NCBI GenBank assembly: GCA_031119195.1
Contig: JAVHYG010000092.1
Coordinates: 1 to 6,274 of the forward strand
Reading direction: 5' to 3'
Source: Rickettsiella sp.
Lineage (GTDB): Bacteria > Pseudomonadota > Gammaproteobacteria > Diplorickettsiales > Diplorickettsiaceae
DNA: 6,274 nucleotides
Positions within the stretch are counted from its first letter, which is position 1. Each line of letters opens with the position of its first letter. The position numbers were made by a program, and so were the translations under genes. Below are positions 4,466-6,274 of the stretch, in pieces. The notes under the pieces were generated by a model that saw nothing but the letters and a program-made list of their open reading frames with translations, ran no database searches and was not told the origin of the DNA.

Positions 4466-5509
4466 ATGTTAACAAAAAATTTACATCTACAAAAAAAAGT
4501 TGAACACCTATCCCAAATTATTGAAAAAATTAGAGATTTATATTTTCAAGATATGCCTGAAGCAAAGTTAGAAAGCTTAAGTAATGAGTTATATGTAGCA
4601 TTACATAAGCCCTTGAAAAAAATTGAAGAAAAAACTACCCCTTTTTCCATTAAGATCGGTAAATCTATGAGACAATTGAAGAAAGGGGTTTCTTCTATTG
4701 CTGAAAGTCTATTTGGCAATAACAAAAAATTTCTGGCTAAAAATTTAAAGGAAAAAGATGCAAGTATAGAATTATTTGCTAGACTTTTTTTACTTTTTAA
4801 TTTGCTTAGAAAAATACAGGATTCTCCTAATAAGTCTTGGCCTCTAAACATACAGTTCAAACTAAATATTGTTGAACTCAAGAATTATATACAAAAAAAT
4901 TTATATCACTTAACTAATTTTTTAGATAACTTTCAAATAAATGAGACCCAGTTTGCTGCTGAAATAACAAACTGGATAGATTTGCCAGACATTTCTGGAA
5001 AAGAATCCTGTCAAATATTTTTTAGACTATTTGATGCTTATCTAACAAAACAACCACAAGCAACTAAAGAAAATTTTGTTAGTAATTTAACAAAAGAAAC
5101 TATGATGCCTGCATTATTTCAAGTGATAGATAATACATTAAGGTTGAAAAGTTGGCTAAAGCAAATTCCAACGACAGAAAATATTTCTCCTCATAATGAT
5201 ATAGCTTCTTCTGATAACAACCGTAAGGAGAATATTGACCACTTGCAGTCAAAACCAAAGCCTAGAATTTTATCAGTGCGTCCAAAAAGTCCACCACCAC
5301 CTCCACCTAGCAATAATGAGAACATAAAACGTAATCTGCTAAGTCCAACACGTCCTGCTCCCCCAATTCCATCTCCTCCGGCCCGTCCACCACGTGGAAT
5401 CAAACGATATTCTCATGTTCGTTTATTCTTTACTTCCCCTGTTATTTCTGACGAAGAAAACAGCATTTCTTCCAGCGGACCAAATTTTAATAATTCACAC
5501 AAATCTTAA
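4466..5509 (+). CDS. Unrecognised helical protein with proline-rich, SH3-ligand-like tail
   Basis: I do not recognise the family of this 347-residue protein. Residues 1-235 are predicted largely helical and charged, with no signal peptide; a hydrophobic stretch at about 102-114 (ELFARLFLLFNLL) looks amphipathic rather than membrane-spanning. Residues 236-347 are disordered: a polar linker, six consecutive prolines at 276-281, and RPAPPIPSPPARPPR at 296-310. The latter contains overlapping PxxP cores with flanking arginines, resembling ligands of eukaryotic SH3 domains; the six prolines could bind profilin- or EVH1-type partners. The C-terminus is Ser/Asn-rich with a short acidic patch (DEEN, 329-332). 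These traits fit a secreted effector acting on host signalling or cytoskeleton, but no secretion signal can be proven. ATG 4466 is the first start after an in-frame stop and lacks a clear ribosome-binding site. The upstream neighbour is a degraded paralog with the same promoter-like element. Confidence 0.85.
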   Translation: MLTKNLHLQKKVEHLSQIIEKIRDLYFQDMPEAKLESLSNELYVALHKPLKKIEEKTTPFSIKIGKSMRQLKKGVSSIAESLFGNNKKFLAKNLKEKDASIELFARLFLLFNLLRKIQDSPNKSWPLNIQFKLNIVELKNYIQKNLYHLTNFLDNFQINETQFAAEITNWIDLPDISGKESCQIFFRLFDAYLTKQPQATKENFVSNLTKETMMPALFQVIDNTLRLKSWLKQIPTTENISPHNDIASSDNNRKENIDHLQSKPKPRILSVRPKSPPPPPPSNNENIKRNLLSPTRPAPPIPSPPARPPRGIKRYSHVRLFFTSPVISDEENSISSSGPNFNNSHKS

Positions 5510-5522
5510 TTTTTGAAAAGGC

Positions 5523-5548
5523 GCCACACACTAAGCTAGGTGTGTGGC
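5523..5548. terminator. Bidirectional terminator between convergent genes
   Basis: GCCACACAC (5523-5531) and GTGTGTGGC (5540-5548) form a perfect 9-bp GC-rich stem with an 8-nt loop. It lies 13 nt after the stop of the rightward gene and 16 nt beyond the stop of the leftward gene. T tracts are short: TTT after the stem rightward, TTTT after GCC leftward. Position between two convergent stops makes termination in both directions the natural reading. Confidence 0.72.
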
Positions 5549-5564
5549 TTTCCCTTCAGAAGTT

Positions 5565-6224
5565 TTATTTTTTGGGGGCTCTATGTATGTACTCAACTGT
5601 TTCATGAGGATGTTGAGTGTTTATTTGGCTTGATTTTCGGGGTATATTTTGATAAAAGTTAACAGATGTGTTTACTTGAGAGGAACGCTCTCCATAAAGT
5701 GGTGAATAATAATGACTATTATTATGAGATGGCTTAGATTGCGGGTGCTGAGGTCTCAATGAGTTAAAGTTAACGTTATTGTAAGTATTTATTCGAGAAC
5801 TGTGAGGGGAACTACTAATGTTATTATCGCTGAAAAAATTAGTTCTGTTAGTAATCCTTTCATAAATGTGACTGCCGACATCTGTGCTTCGAAAGCTGCT
5901 ATCGCTGTGAGTAAAGCTACTGGAATTTCTAGAACCTATATCATTCTTGGTCGGAATAATTAATTTGCTTAATGCATCGTTAAGGGTGCGACTAAACACT
6001 TGCTGCACATCAATTTCTTGTTTTTCTATTACAGCAGCTGTTATGGCAAGACAAGATATTATTTTTTCATTTTTTATTATATCAAATGATTCCGGAAAAA
6101 AAGGTTGAATTTTATTTACAAGCTCTCTAGTTATTTTTAATTTTTTAAAGCTTTCTAATTTTTTGGGATTTTTACAGCATTTTTTTGCTATTTTCATTAA
6201 GTCTTCAGCATTTTTTTTTGCCAT
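5565..6224 (-). CDS. Unrecognised basic protein with Ser/Asn/His-rich tail; start may lie outside window
   Basis: From ATG 6222-6224 the product has 219 residues. Residues 1-92 are lysine-rich and predicted helical (KIAKKCCKNPKKLESFKK; KIISCLAITAAVIEKQEI). Residues 93-219 are low complexity and probably disordered, rich in Ser, Asn, His and Tyr, with a small repeat: RSSQVNT (180-186) and KSSQINT (197-203). Several tyrosines sit in polar contexts (SHIYERI, SPLYGER, VEYIHRA). No signal peptide, catalytic motif or recognised family. The frame stays open upstream to the window edge (DSDQALSKEETILFF before the Met) without another start, and eight T residues directly precede the ATG in place of a ribosome-binding site. 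The gene may therefore begin beyond 6274. Its company suggests a host-interaction protein, but that is context only. It converges on the proline-rich gene and shares its terminator. Confidence 0.72.
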   Translation of the reverse strand: MAKKNAEDLMKIAKKCCKNPKKLESFKKLKITRELVNKIQPFFPESFDIIKNEKIISCLAITAAVIEKQEIDVQQVFSRTLNDALSKLIIPTKNDIGSRNSSSFTHSDSSFRSTDVGSHIYERITNRTNFFSDNNISSSPHSSRINTYNNVNFNSLRPQHPQSKPSHNNSHYYSPLYGERSSQVNTSVNFYQNIPRKSSQINTQHPHETVEYIHRAPKK

Positions 6225-6274
6225 AAAAAAAAGTATTGTTTCTTCTTTGCTTAATGCCTGATCACTATCAGGGT

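Noticed and set aside
4546..4881. 111-aa leftward ORF inside the 347-aa gene
   Set aside because: It lies antisense to the region conserved with the upstream paralog and has no promoter, ribosome-binding site or recognisable domain.
5191..5403. Leftward glycine-rich ORF opposite the proline-rich tail
   Set aside because: It is the antisense image of proline codons (CCN read as NGG gives Gly/Trp/Arg). The sense frame has a homologous N-terminus shared with its paralog.
6257..6272. 6-bp inverted repeat CCTGAT/ATCAGG as an operator
   Set aside because: It is too short to stand out and lies inside a frame that is open to the window edge, so it may be coding.

Overview
The window looks like chromosome from an AT-rich, host-associated gammaproteobacterium. 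Adenylate kinase follows the E. coli Adk numbering and keeps its non-zinc LID residues. Ankyrin-repeat proteins, a proline-rich protein with SH3-ligand-like motifs, and many fresh reading-frame lesions suggest an intracellular symbiont or pathogen, most plausibly of the Legionellales (Coxiella/Rickettsiella-like). That placement is inference; there is no rRNA or other marker here.

Left part (1-1712): a housekeeping pair read divergently. A DEDDy 3'-5' exonuclease (PolB-exonuclease-like family) is read leftward and adk is read rightward. The gap between them holds a perfect 24-bp hairpin and a possible 45-codon small gene. The 3' arm of the hairpin carries that small gene's ribosome-binding site, and its stop lies 9 nt before adk.

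Middle (1782-3656): two leftward ankyrin-repeat genes that are tandem paralogs. The first is clearly dead: an in-frame stop, a 3' frameshift and probably a 5' frameshift. The second is open for 266 codons, but one missing base has cut off its last ankyrin repeat, which is still readable at 2740-2862. Between them lie a palindrome, an inverted repeat and the faint trace of another leftward gene.

Right part (3776-6274): two rightward genes that are diverged paralogs of an unrecognised family. They share a promoter-like element (TTAATAA, six free bases, TCTATACT) upstream of each. The upstream copy lost its N-terminus by a one-base frameshift, carries an internal deletion and lacks the C-terminal tail. 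The downstream copy (347 aa) is intact and ends in a proline-rich segment. A convergent terminator hairpin follows. Last is a leftward gene for a basic helical protein with a Ser/Asn/His-rich disordered tail, whose frame stays open to the window edge.

Overall this reads as an accessory block of candidate host-interaction proteins next to a core locus, with duplication followed by decay. No secretion system, mobile-element gene, tRNA, rRNA or CRISPR array is visible.
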